A DNA stretch of 33,147 nucleotides. Origin: Erwinia sp. ErVv1. Its GTDB lineage: Bacteria > Pseudomonadota > Gammaproteobacteria > Enterobacterales > Enterobacteriaceae. Position 1 is the stretch's first letter. Each line of letters opens with the position of its first letter. The stretch spans positions 125,744-158,890 of the forward strand of contig NZ_CDPK01000012.1 of NCBI RefSeq assembly GCF_900068895.1, given 5' to 3'. A model generated the notes under the pieces. It was not told where the DNA came from, did not search any database, and saw only the letters and a list, made by a program, of their open reading frames with translations. Below are positions 26,757 through 33,147 of this stretch, piece by piece. The translations under genes were made by a program, and so were the position numbers.

Positions 26757-26932
26757 TTGAAGAGAGAGAACGCGTGGATCCTGACTGTTCTGCCCATCAC
26801 CGGGGAGACTGAACAGCGCCCCCGGATACCGCCTCAGTATATAGGGAGTTAGCGTCGAGGCACAGAGGCTGACGGGCATGAAGCGGCCTTTCATGTCATA
26901 ATGCGGTTTTGCTCCCAGATCCTCCGAAAACC

Positions 26933-28687
26933 ATGTCGTTTACTCTGCGCCCCTATCAGCAGGAAGCGGTTGATGCCACGCTCAGCTACTTCCGTCGTTC
27001 TCATCAGCCCGCCGTTATCGTGCTGCCAACCGGCGCGGGTAAAAGCCTGGTTATTGCCGAACTGGCCAGGCTGGCACGGGGACGCGTGCTGGTACTGGCG
27101 CACGTCCGGGAACTGGTGGCGCAAAACCACGGTAAATACCTCGCCTACGGGCTGGAAGCCGATATCTTCTCCGCCGGGCTGCAGCAAAAACAGAGCCGCA
27201 GCAAAGTGGTCTTTGGCAGCGTCCAGTCGGTGGCCCGCAACCTGTCGCAGTTTGAGGGGGAGTTTACCCTGCTGATCGTCGACGAGTGCCACCGCATCAG
27301 CGACGCCGACGACAGCCAGTATCAGCAGGTGCTGAACCACCTGCGCTTAAGCAACCCGCGACTGCGACTGCTGGGCCTGACCGCGACGCCCTATCGCCTG
27401 GGGAAAGGCTGGATTTACCAGTTCCACTACCACGGCATGGTGCGCGGCGATGAGCGGGCGCTGTTTCGCGACTGTATTTATGAGCTGCCGCTGCGCTATA
27501 TGGTGAAGCATGGCTTTCTGGTGCCGCCGGAAAGACTGGATATGCCGGTGGTGCAGTACGACTTCAGCCGCCTGACCGCCCGTGAAAACGGTCTCTTTAG
27601 CGAAGCGGACCTCAACCGTGAACTGAAACAACAGCAGCGTATTACGCCGCATATCGTTCAGCAGATTGTGGAATTTGCTCAGGACCGTCAGGGTGTCATG
27701 ATCTTTGCCTCCACGGTTGAACACGCGAAAGAGGTGCTGGGCCTGCTGCCGGAGGGTAAGGCCCTGATCACCGCCGGGACGCCTGCCGCCGAACGTGACG
27801 CGCTGATTACCGCCTTTAAGGCGCGCCAGCTGCGTTACCTGGTTAACGTGGCGGTACTGACCACCGGCTTTGACGCGCCGCACGTAGACCTGATCGCCAT
27901 CCTGCGCCCTACCGAGTCTGTCAGCCTCTATCAGCAGATTGTCGGGCGCGGCCTGCGCCTTTCCCCGGGAAAAACCGACTGCCTGATTCTGGATTACGCC
28001 GGCAACCCGCACGATATTTTCACGCCTGAGGTGGGCTCGCCGAAAGGGAAAAGTGACAATAAGCCGGTGCAGGTATTCTGCCCCGCCTGCGGGTTCGCCA
28101 ATACGTTTTGGGGTAAAACGACCCCGGACGGTACCGTAATTGAGCATTTTGGCCGCCGCTGTCAGGGCGTACTGGAGGATGACGAAGGCAATCGTGAACA
28201 GTGCGACTATCGCTTTCGCTTTAAACAGTGTCCGCACTGCAATGCGGAAAACGATATTGCCGCCCGGCGCTGTCATCAGTGTGATGCGCTGCTGGTGGAT
28301 GCCGACGATATGCTAAAAGCGGCGCTCAAACTTAAGGACGCCCTGGTTCTGCGCTGCGCGGCAATGGTGCTGGAAACCGGCAGCGACGAAAAAGGAGAGT
28401 GGCTGAAGGTGCGCTATTATGATGAGGAAGCCACCGAGGTCAGCGAGCGCTTCCGGCTCTCCACGCCCGCCCAGCGTACCGCCTTTGCGCAGATTTTCCT
28501 GCGCCCACACCAGCGCGCCCCCGGCGTCCCGCTGGTGTGGAAAACGGCAGCGGATATTGTCGCCCTCCAGCCCCTGCTGCGTCAGCCCGACTTTATCGTG
28601 GCGAGAAAGCAGCGCCATTTCTGGCAGATTCGGGAAAAAGTATTCGACTACCAGGGGCGCTATCGCCGCGCCAATATGCTGCGCTAG
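26933..28687 (+). CDS. radD: DNA repair helicase-like protein RadD (YejH)
   Basis: This 584-residue superfamily 2 helicase-like ATPase is reported in E. coli to act with RecA and SSB in double-strand break repair and template switching. Walker A is LPTGAGKS (near 35-42), and the DEAD-type box is DECH near residue 122; the second RecA fold contains [18 protein letters not shown] and [10 protein letters not shown]. The C-terminal part has zinc-finger-like Cys pairs, CPACGFAN and [21 protein letters not shown] 26933 is preferred because the product then begins like E. coli RadD; a TTG eight codons earlier is in frame. Neither has a good ribosome site. Confidence 0.94.
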   Translation: MSFTLRPYQQEAVDATLSYFRRSHQPAVIVLPTGAGKSLVIAELARLARGRVLVLAHVRELVAQNHGKYLAYGLEADIFSAGLQQKQSRSKVVFGSVQSVARNLSQFEGEFTLLIVDECHRISDADDSQYQQVLNHLRLSNPRLRLLGLTATPYRLGKGWIYQFHYHGMVRGDERALFRDCIYELPLRYMVKHGFLVPPERLDMPVVQYDFSRLTARENGLFSEADLNRELKQQQRITPHIVQQIVEFAQDRQGVMIFASTVEHAKEVLGLLPEGKALITAGTPAAERDALITAFKARQLRYLVNVAVLTTGFDAPHVDLIAILRPTESVSLYQQIVGRGLRLSPGKTDCLILDYAGNPHDIFTPEVGSPKGKSDNKPVQVFCPACGFANTFWGKTTPDGTVIEHFGRRCQGVLEDDEGNREQCDYRFRFKQCPHCNAENDIAARRCHQCDALLVDADDMLKAALKLKDALVLRCAAMVLETGSDEKGEWLKVRYYDEEATEVSERFRLSTPAQRTAFAQIFLRPHQRAPGVPLVWKTAADIVALQPLLRQPDFIVARKQRHFWQIREKVFDYQGRYRRANMLR

Positions 28688-28707
28688 CGCCACGACGGTT
28701 TAATTCA

Positions 28708-28737
28708 TTGCCGCTGGCGCGAAACCTGGGCTATAAT
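28708..28737 (+). promoter_or_regulatory. rplY promoter
   Basis: TTGCCG (28708-28713) and a perfect TATAAT (28732-28737) are separated by 18 bases and followed by a GC-rich discriminator, GCGCCCC, typical of growth-rate-controlled ribosomal genes. Transcription should begin near 28744. Confidence 0.8.
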
Positions 28738-28743
28738 GCGCCC

Positions 28744-28826
28744 CGCTTTTGCTTTCGCGAAAGCTGAACACTCCAACCTGTTGCTGGGTCGCCTGTAGCA
28801 GGATAATCAGATAAAGAGATTGAACA
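28744..28826 (+). promoter_or_regulatory. rplY (L25) mRNA leader, candidate autoregulatory element
   Basis: This 83-base leader contains the perfect hairpin palindrome GCTTTCGCGAAAGC (28751-28764) and a second TGCT/AGCA stem (about 28782-28800). There is no strong Shine-Dalgarno before ATG 28827, only AAAGAGATTGAAC. Autogenous control of E. coli rplY by L25 through a conserved structured leader without a canonical ribosome site has been reported; this region fits that description. Confidence 0.6.
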
Positions 28827-29111
28827 ATGTTCACTATCAATGCAGTAGAACGTAAAGAGCAGGGCAAGGGTGCGAGCCGCCGCCTGCGTACAGCTAACAA
28901 ATTCCCGGCCATCATTTATGGCGGTAACGAAGCAGCTGTTGCTATCGAACTGGACCACGACTACGTGATGAACATGCAGGTTAAGCCTGAGTTCTACACC
29001 GAAGTGCTGACTCTGGTTGTTGATGGCAAAGAGTCAAAAGTAAAAGTGCAGGCTGTACAGCGTCACCCGTTCAAGCCAAAACTGCACCACATCGACTTCG
29101 TTCGCGCTTAA
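28827..29111 (+). CDS. rplY: 50S ribosomal protein L25
   Basis: L25 binds the loop E region of 5S rRNA. The 94 residues equal the short, single-domain E. coli form. It is recognised by [12 protein letters not shown] near the start, [10 protein letters not shown], and the closing [18 protein letters not shown]. It is monocistronic, with a strong upstream promoter, a structured leader and an immediate terminator. Confidence 0.97.
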   Translation: MFTINAVERKEQGKGASRRLRTANKFPAIIYGGNEAAVAIELDHDYVMNMQVKPEFYTEVLTLVVDGKESKVKVQAVQRHPFKPKLHHIDFVRA

Positions 29112-29135
29112 TCGCCCGTTTGAAATCCTGTGAAG

Positions 29136-29165
29136 AAAACGCCGCGTAATGCGGCGTTTTTTTTT
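29136..29165 (+). terminator. Rho-independent terminator after rplY
   Basis: The stem AAAACGCCGC/GCGGCGTTTT with loop GTAAT is followed by a run extending to nine T. It lies 24 bases after the rplY stop. Confidence 0.95.
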
Positions 29166-29193
29166 GCCTGCAATAGCGACGCTGTTTGTCGCG

Positions 29194-29228
29194 GCGAACA
29201 ACGTCGCTCAAACGGTAACGTTGTTCGC
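29194..29228. repeat. Inverted repeat downstream of yejK
   Basis: GCGAACAACGT (29194-29204) and ACGTTGTTCGC (29218-29228) are perfect 11-base arms around a 13-base loop, and the pairing extends imperfectly outward. It lies between the rplY terminator and the convergent yejK end. There is no T-run on the minus strand, so it may be a REP-like unit or a 3'-end stabiliser. Confidence 0.7.
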
Positions 29229-29258
29229 TGCGGCTAAGATTCTGCTCAAACCGCGATT

Positions 29259-30263
29259 TTATTTGCCGCTACTGCGGCGCTGGAGTTGGTCACGCAGATT
29301 GGGCGGTGTGCCTTTGATCGTCAGCGTATCCGTTGCCGGATCCCAGAAAATGCGTTCGCCTAACAGCATTGCGTCAAAGTTGAGCGTTAGCCCACCGCCG
29401 CTGCCGGAAAATTTGGTCAGCTGGCGCAGCGTACTGCGATCGGCCGGAAAACTCTCCTCCAGCTCATATCCCTGCTCCTGCGTAAAGGCCTGGAAGCTTT
29501 TTTCACCGAGCGGCGCCAGCTCTTCAGAAAGCCCCTGTAATGCAATCTCCTCGCCCGCCTGCAGCTGTTCATTACAGTAGCTGTAGACCTGCTGCCGATA
29601 GTTCTGCCGCTCATTTTTATCGAGAGTGGCCTCAGAGCAGTAGTCGTCTACCGCCTGCAATAACCCGCGGTTCTGCGCTTTGGTATCCAGACCCACGCTG
29701 GCGCCGAGGAAATCCATAAAGAAGTCGGCAACTTTGCGCCCTACTCTTCCCCGCAGGAAGGTAAGATAGCGCGTTGACTCCGGATTGGTTTCCCATTCGG
29801 TCAGGTCGATACGCGCCACAATATCGGCATGGTTGATATCCAGATAGTGCGTGCTGCTGATATCCAGCTCTTCATTCACGCGCATGCTGTTCTGGCTGTT
29901 CAGTACCGCAATCAGCAGATAGTCGACCGCCAGATAGCGGTAGTGACCGAACAGCACCACGCCGCCTTCCGCAAACGGATATTTTGCCAGCTCATCACGC
30001 AGTCGACCCGTTGCCGCACGGCTGAACGCGAGGAAGTCATCCTCACCCTTACGGCAGTTGCGCAGCGCCTCGGCCAGCTCGCTCTCTTCGTTAAACAGGC
30101 CGTAAGCTTTGTTCTTGGCGCTGTAAACACGATGCAGTTCTTCCATCATCGCGGTGACCGGAGCATTCGCGGGAAGCAGTGATTCGCGCAGCACCAGCTC
30201 AAGCGTCTGCTCGTCGCGTTTGATCAGCTGGTGAAGAGCAATCTGCTCGATATCCAGACTCAT
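29259..30263 (-). CDS. yejK: Nucleoid-associated protein YejK (NdpA)
   Basis: This 334-residue nucleoid-associated protein, spermidine-nucleoid fraction type, is near-identical in length to E. coli YejK (335). It is recognised by [63 protein letters not shown] and the closing [16 protein letters not shown]. The start at 30263 is fixed by AAAGGAGA before it; an ATG 13 codons upstream lies beyond that site. It is divergent from yejL. Molecular role is uncertain; topoisomerase interaction has been proposed. Confidence 0.95.
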   Translation of the reverse strand: MSLDIEQIALHQLIKRDEQTLELVLRESLLPANAPVTAMMEELHRVYSAKNKAYGLFNEESELAEALRNCRKGEDDFLAFSRAATGRLRDELAKYPFAEGGVVLFGHYRYLAVDYLLIAVLNSQNSMRVNEELDISSTHYLDINHADIVARIDLTEWETNPESTRYLTFLRGRVGRKVADFFMDFLGASVGLDTKAQNRGLLQAVDDYCSEATLDKNERQNYRQQVYSYCNEQLQAGEEIALQGLSEELAPLGEKSFQAFTQEQGYELEESFPADRSTLRQLTKFSGSGGGLTLNFDAMLLGERIFWDPATDTLTIKGTPPNLRDQLQRRSSGK

Positions 30264-30420
30264 GGTAAACTCTCCTTTTGATGTAGGCGCGTATTCAAAC
30301 ACCGAGTGCGACGGCGATCAACAGGCAACAACTTTAACCGGGCGTTGACGATAAAAGAGCAGAAAAAATCGCACTTTTACGTTAAGATGCCGCCCTTTAA
30401 CACTGAATAAACTCGACCTT

Positions 30421-30648
30421 ATGCCGCAATCATCCCGTTACAGTGACACCCGCGTGGAAAAACTCCTCGCCGAAATGGCCAGCGTACTTGAAAAAGACAA
30501 GGCCCCCACCGATCTTTCCCTGATGGTACTGGGAAATATGGTGACTAATTTACTTAATAACAGCGTATCGCCTGCTCAGCGCAGCACGCTGGCTCGCTCC
30601 TTCGCCGACGCGCTGCAGGCTTCGGTACGTGATGATAAAGCCCATTAA
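30421..30648 (+). CDS. yejL: YejL family protein (DUF1414)
   Basis: This 75-residue protein has the same length as E. coli YejL and shares the core [20 protein letters not shown] and the ending DDKAH. It is a small helical cytoplasmic protein of unknown function. There is no clear ribosome site before ATG 30421. It is followed 21 bases later by yejM and is likely cotranscribed with it, so a link to envelope control is possible but unproven. Confidence 0.92.
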   Translation: MPQSSRYSDTRVEKLLAEMASVLEKDKAPTDLSLMVLGNMVTNLLNNSVSPAQRSTLARSFADALQASVRDDKAH

Positions 30649-30669
30649 TGTGAAGATTCAGACTCTGCT

Positions 30670-32421
30670 ATGGTAACAAATCGGCAGCCCTACCGAGAAA
30701 AAGTGTCCCAGATGATTAGCTGGGGGCACTGGTTCGCCCTGTTTAATATTATCTTTGCCTTTATTCTGGGTAGCCGTTACCTGTTTGTTACCGACTGGCC
30801 CGCCTCGCTGGCAGGACGCATCTATGCGTTTACCAGCTGGATTGGTCACTTCAGCTTTATTGTGTTTGCCGCCTATCTGCTGATTATCTTCCCGCTCACC
30901 TTCGTGGCGATGTCCCAGCGGCTGCTGCGCTTTCTCTCTGCCATTATCGCGACCGCCGGGCTGACGCTGATTCTGGTGGACAGCGCGGTCTTTAATCGGT
31001 TTCATCTGCACCTTAACCCGGTCGTATGGGAACTGGTCGTTAACCCGGATCAGAGTGAGATGGCCCGCGACTGGCAGCTGATGTTTATCAGCGTACCGGC
31101 CATATTTCTGGTCGAGATGCTGTTTGCCACCTGGAGCTGGCAAAAACTTCGCAGCCTCAACCGGCGCAACTTTGGTAAGCCGCTGGCGCTGCTGTTTATC
31201 GCGGCGTTCTTTACCAGCCATGTGATGTATATCTGGGCGGATGCGAACTTCTATCGCCCTATTACCATGCAGCGCTCCAACCTGCCGCTCTCCTATCCGA
31301 TGACCGCCCGACGCTTCCTGGAGCGGCACGGCCTGCTGGATGCGCAGGAGTATCAGCGACGCTTGGTGGAACAGGGTAACCCTGAGGCACTGTCGGTCAC
31401 CTATCCACTAAACAACATCACCTTTAGCGACGCCGGTACGCGCAATAACCTGCTGGTGATCACCGTGGATGGATTGAACGAGGCCTCAGTGGCGAAAAGT
31501 CTGCCGCACCTGAAGCAGTTTGCCGATGAAAACGTCAATTTCACCCATCACTTTAGCGCAGGCTTTACCGGCGACAGCGGCCTGTTTGGCCTGTTTTACG
31601 GAATTTCACCGGGCTATATGGACGGCGTGCTCTCCGCGCGCGTCCCCTCTGCCCTGTTTGGCGCGCTGAGCAAGCAGGGTTACCAGTTCGGTCTATTCGC
31701 CTCCGACGGCTTCAATGCGCCGCTCTACCGTCAGGCGCTGCTGGCAGATTATTCTCTGCCTGCATCAAAAAGTCAGCCGAACTCGCAGACCACCCTACAG
31801 TGGCAGCGCTGGCTGGACGGGCAGAAGAATAGCACGTCGCCGTGGTTCTCCTGGCTGTCACTATCGGGCATGGCGGAGCCAGCGGGTAATGCGAAGGAGT
31901 TCGCCCGCCGCTACGCGCGCAGCGCAGCCGACGTGGATACGCAGATTCAAAATGTGCTGACCACGCTGAAAGATAACGGCATGCTGGATAAAACCGTCGT
32001 GGTGATCACCGCCCGGCACGGCATTGCGCTGGACGGCGACACCAGTATGGGTAACCGGTCCAATCTGCAGGTGCCGCTGGTGGTTCACTGGCCGAATACC
32101 CCTGCGCAGCAGGTGGACAAGCTGACCGGGCATCAGGATATTATGACTACCCTGATGCAGCGCCTTCTGCACGTCAGCACCTCTGCCTCGGACTATTCAC
32201 AGGGAGAGGATCTTTTTGCCGCTGCCCGTCGGCGCGACTGGGTGATTGCCAACAGCGATCGCCAGCTGGTGATCACCACGCCTTCCGTCACGCTGGCGCT
32301 GGATGCTAACGGCAGCTACAAGGCATGGGATAATCAGGGGCATCGGTTAAAAGATCATAAGCCTCAGCTCGCCCTGCTGTTGCAGGTGCTGACCGATGAG
32401 AAACGTTTCACCGCCGATTAA
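30670..32421 (+). CDS. yejM: LPS-biosynthesis regulator YejM (PbgA/LapC)
   Basis: YejM senses LPS in the outer leaflet of the inner membrane and restrains LapB-FtsH, thereby protecting LpxC and tuning LPS synthesis. The 583 residues compare with 586 in E. coli. The N-terminal 190 residues hold five membrane helices, including WGHWFALFNIIFAF and IGHFSFIVFAAYLLIIFPLTF; the essential linker segment NFYRPITMQRSNLPLSYPMTARRFLE follows, and then a sulfatase-fold periplasmic domain (about 250-583: LLVITVDGLN, GLFYGISPGYMDGVL, HGIALDGDT, QVPLVVHWPNTP). Together with LpxT and MepS in this window it forms a strong envelope theme. Confidence 0.96.
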   Translation: MVTNRQPYREKVSQMISWGHWFALFNIIFAFILGSRYLFVTDWPASLAGRIYAFTSWIGHFSFIVFAAYLLIIFPLTFVAMSQRLLRFLSAIIATAGLTLILVDSAVFNRFHLHLNPVVWELVVNPDQSEMARDWQLMFISVPAIFLVEMLFATWSWQKLRSLNRRNFGKPLALLFIAAFFTSHVMYIWADANFYRPITMQRSNLPLSYPMTARRFLERHGLLDAQEYQRRLVEQGNPEALSVTYPLNNITFSDAGTRNNLLVITVDGLNEASVAKSLPHLKQFADENVNFTHHFSAGFTGDSGLFGLFYGISPGYMDGVLSARVPSALFGALSKQGYQFGLFASDGFNAPLYRQALLADYSLPASKSQPNSQTTLQWQRWLDGQKNSTSPWFSWLSLSGMAEPAGNAKEFARRYARSAADVDTQIQNVLTTLKDNGMLDKTVVVITARHGIALDGDTSMGNRSNLQVPLVVHWPNTPAQQVDKLTGHQDIMTTLMQRLLHVSTSASDYSQGEDLFAAARRRDWVIANSDRQLVITTPSVTLALDANGSYKAWDNQGHRLKDHKPQLALLLQVLTDEKRFTAD

Positions 32422-32465
32422 TGGCTGGCACTGTATAAATTCAAAGCAGTCAACGCGTTAGGCGC

Positions 32466-32493
32466 TTGCAATTGCAGATGAAATGAGTACTAT
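32466..32493 (+). promoter_or_regulatory. Probable tRNA-Pro promoter
   Basis: TTGCAA (32466-32471) and TACTAT (32488-32493) are spaced 16 bases apart; alternatively the -10 is TATAAG at 32491 with a 19-base spacer. GC-rich GCCC follows, as in stringently controlled tRNA promoters. Confidence 0.55.
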
Positions 32494-32505
32494 AAGCCCA
32501 CGTGT

Positions 32506-32582
32506 CGGCACGTAGCGCAGCCTGGTAGCGCACTGTCATGGGGTGTCAGGGGTCGGAGGTTCAAATCCTCTCGTGCCGACCA
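32506..32582 (+). tRNA. proL: tRNA-Pro(GGG)
   Basis: This 77-base gene includes an encoded CCA. The acceptor arms CGGCACG and CGTGCCG pair fully, and the T arm has GGTTCAAATCC. The anticodon loop ATGGGGT gives GGG, reading CCC. The anticodon stem CTGTC/GTCAG keeps the U-U mismatch of E. coli proL but has T-A where, as I recall it, E. coli has C-G, a compensatory change. It lies directly after yejM as in E. coli, and it marks the attachment point of the integrated element to its right. Confidence 0.95.
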
Positions 32583-32796
32583 AATTATCCCAACGTTTTG
32601 TCTGGTGAAGCCCAGAGAGAACCATAAAAAACAGTTTAAACAGTAGGTTGTTGAAATCTGCTGTTTTTCTGTTGTCTAGTGAAATCCTGATTGATACAGT
32701 GGAATCCACCTGATTTAGGCATACTCATGGACATTCGTTTCTAAGACTGCCTTTTGATATGCCTAAGCCTTCCGAGGAACAGAATGGAGACTGTTT
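32583..32796 (+). other. Left end of integrated element, with repeated motifs
   Basis: The sequence after the tRNA replaces the E. coli neighbour (narP). It contains related motifs GTCTGGTGAAGCCC (32600-32613), GTCTAGTGAAATCC (32674-32687) and ACAGTGGAATCC near 32696-32707, which could be integrase arm-type sites. It is AT-rich and carries no gene until the integrase start. GGAG at 32786-32789 is the integrase ribosome site. Confidence 0.5.
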
Positions 32797-33059
32797 ATGG
32801 CAAGACAGAGCAAGCCCTTAACAATACCGAAGTGAAGAACGCCAAAGCTGCTGGACGAGCAATGGTTCTTTATGACGGGGACGGTCTGGAACTGCAGGTA
32901 ACTACCGGAGGCTCAAAACTCTGGCGATTTCGTTATTACAAACCCTTCACTCGTAAACGGGCTATGATCAGCTTTGGCTCATACCCTTCCGTTTAGCTTT
33001 CCGAAGCCCGCCGAAATCGTGAAACAGCCCGCACTCTTCTCAGCAAAGACGTCGATCTG
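32797..33059 (+). pseudogene. P4-type tyrosine integrase, N-terminal remnant
   Basis: ATG 32797 follows GGAG at seven bases and reads MARQSKPLT; the next expected codons NTEVKNAKAAGRAM appear in the neighbouring frame from 32823, so one base was lost near 32822. The frame then continues through DGDGLELQVTTGGSKLWRFRYY and SFGSYPSV, the usual N-terminal domain of P4-like integrases. It meets a TAG at 32994-32996 where a serine codon is expected, resumes with LSEARRNRETARTLLSKDVD and breaks off near 33058, where an insertion sequence appears to begin. The catalytic domain is not in the window. It cannot be active as read. Confidence 0.88.
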
Positions 33060-33147
33060 TAAGTATCCCAGCTTTAGTTCCACGCACTTTTTGAGATTTC
33101 CAGTTTCTCAGCCATCAGCCCATATTCTTCCGGCGTCAGGTTATTCA
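33058..33147 (-). mobile_element. Probable IS3-family insertion sequence, right end
   Basis: A minus-strand frame entering from the right edge reads NNLTPEEYGLMAEKLEISK and stops at TAA 33074-33076 after SAWN. The LTPEEY near a C-terminus is typical of IS3-family transposase OrfB. Beyond the stop, TGTAAGTATCCCAG at 33058-33071 begins with TG exactly where the integrase homology ends, as IS3 termini do. The left part of the element lies outside the window, so family assignment is tentative. Confidence 0.55.

Noticed and set aside
26909..26932. TTG start for radD eight codons upstream
   Set aside because: The ATG at 26933 gives the family-typical N-terminus; the TTG has no ribosome site.
27347..28276. 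309-codon minus-strand open frame inside radD
   Set aside because: It is antisense to RadD helicase and zinc-finger motifs; composition is that of a reversed coding frame and no family is recognisable.
32754..32822. Integrase start at the in-frame ATG 32754
   Set aside because: The upstream 23 codons are not integrase-like; the true start is 32797 in the neighbouring frame, restored by a one-base frameshift near 32822.

Overview
The window is an enterobacterial chromosome segment. Its gene order follows the E. coli cirA-lysP-yeiE-yeiH-nfo ... fruAKB-yeiW-yeiP-yeiR-lpxT-mepS-yejABEF-yejG-bcr-rsuA-radD-rplY-yejK-yejL-yejM-proL block. Nearly every protein aligns end to end with its E. coli counterpart as I remember it, but with clear divergence. 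Several E. coli genes are absent between their flanking neighbours: the block between nfo and fruA, setB between fruB and yeiW, and pdeN/rtn between mepS and yejA. This fits a member of Enterobacterales outside the E. coli/Salmonella group. Erwinia/Pantoea-like is my best guess; it is inference, not a database result.

Layout. 1-997: no credible gene. It holds 3.3 copies of a 119-120 bp tandem repeat (1-398), a run of short hairpins (656-776) and a 45-bp direct repeat (789-889). 998-5009 (minus): an iron-siderophore import cluster of FecCD-type permease, ATPase and CirA receptor, behind a near-consensus Fur box; no binding-protein gene is present. 5160-9850: lysP, the divergent yeiE/yeiH pair and nfo. 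Both yeiE and yeiH carry a small tandem duplication across the stop codon. 9945-13733 (minus): fruBKA fructose PTS operon with two perfect Cra operators upstream. 14112-17405: yeiW, efpL/yeiP, a tiny fimbrial-like secreted protein, the zinc-type COG0523 GTPase yeiR, and lpxT. A near-perfect Zur-like palindrome lies between yeiP and the fimbrial-like gene, and a perfect PmrA-box pattern abuts the lpxT start. 17942-24198: mepS and the yejABEF peptide importer. 24143-28687: yejG, bcr, rsuA (minus) and radD (plus). 28732-32421: rplY with its promoter and leader, yejK (minus), yejL and yejM. 32506-32582: tRNA-Pro(GGG). 32583-33147: decayed left end of an element integrated at the tRNA gene, with an integrase pseudogene carrying a frameshift and a nonsense codon, and an apparent IS3-family element inserted in it.

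Functional themes: iron acquisition (Fur), fructose uptake (Cra), envelope and LPS homeostasis (LpxT, MepS, YejM), peptide import (YejABEF), and DNA or ribosome maintenance (Nfo, RadD, RsuA, L25, YejK, EfpL). I saw no novel multi-gene defence or biosynthetic system. The less ordinary signals are regulatory (Zur-like and PmrA-like sites in odd places), structural (repeats, gene-end duplications), the one-domain fimbrial-like orphan, and the broken integrase at proL.
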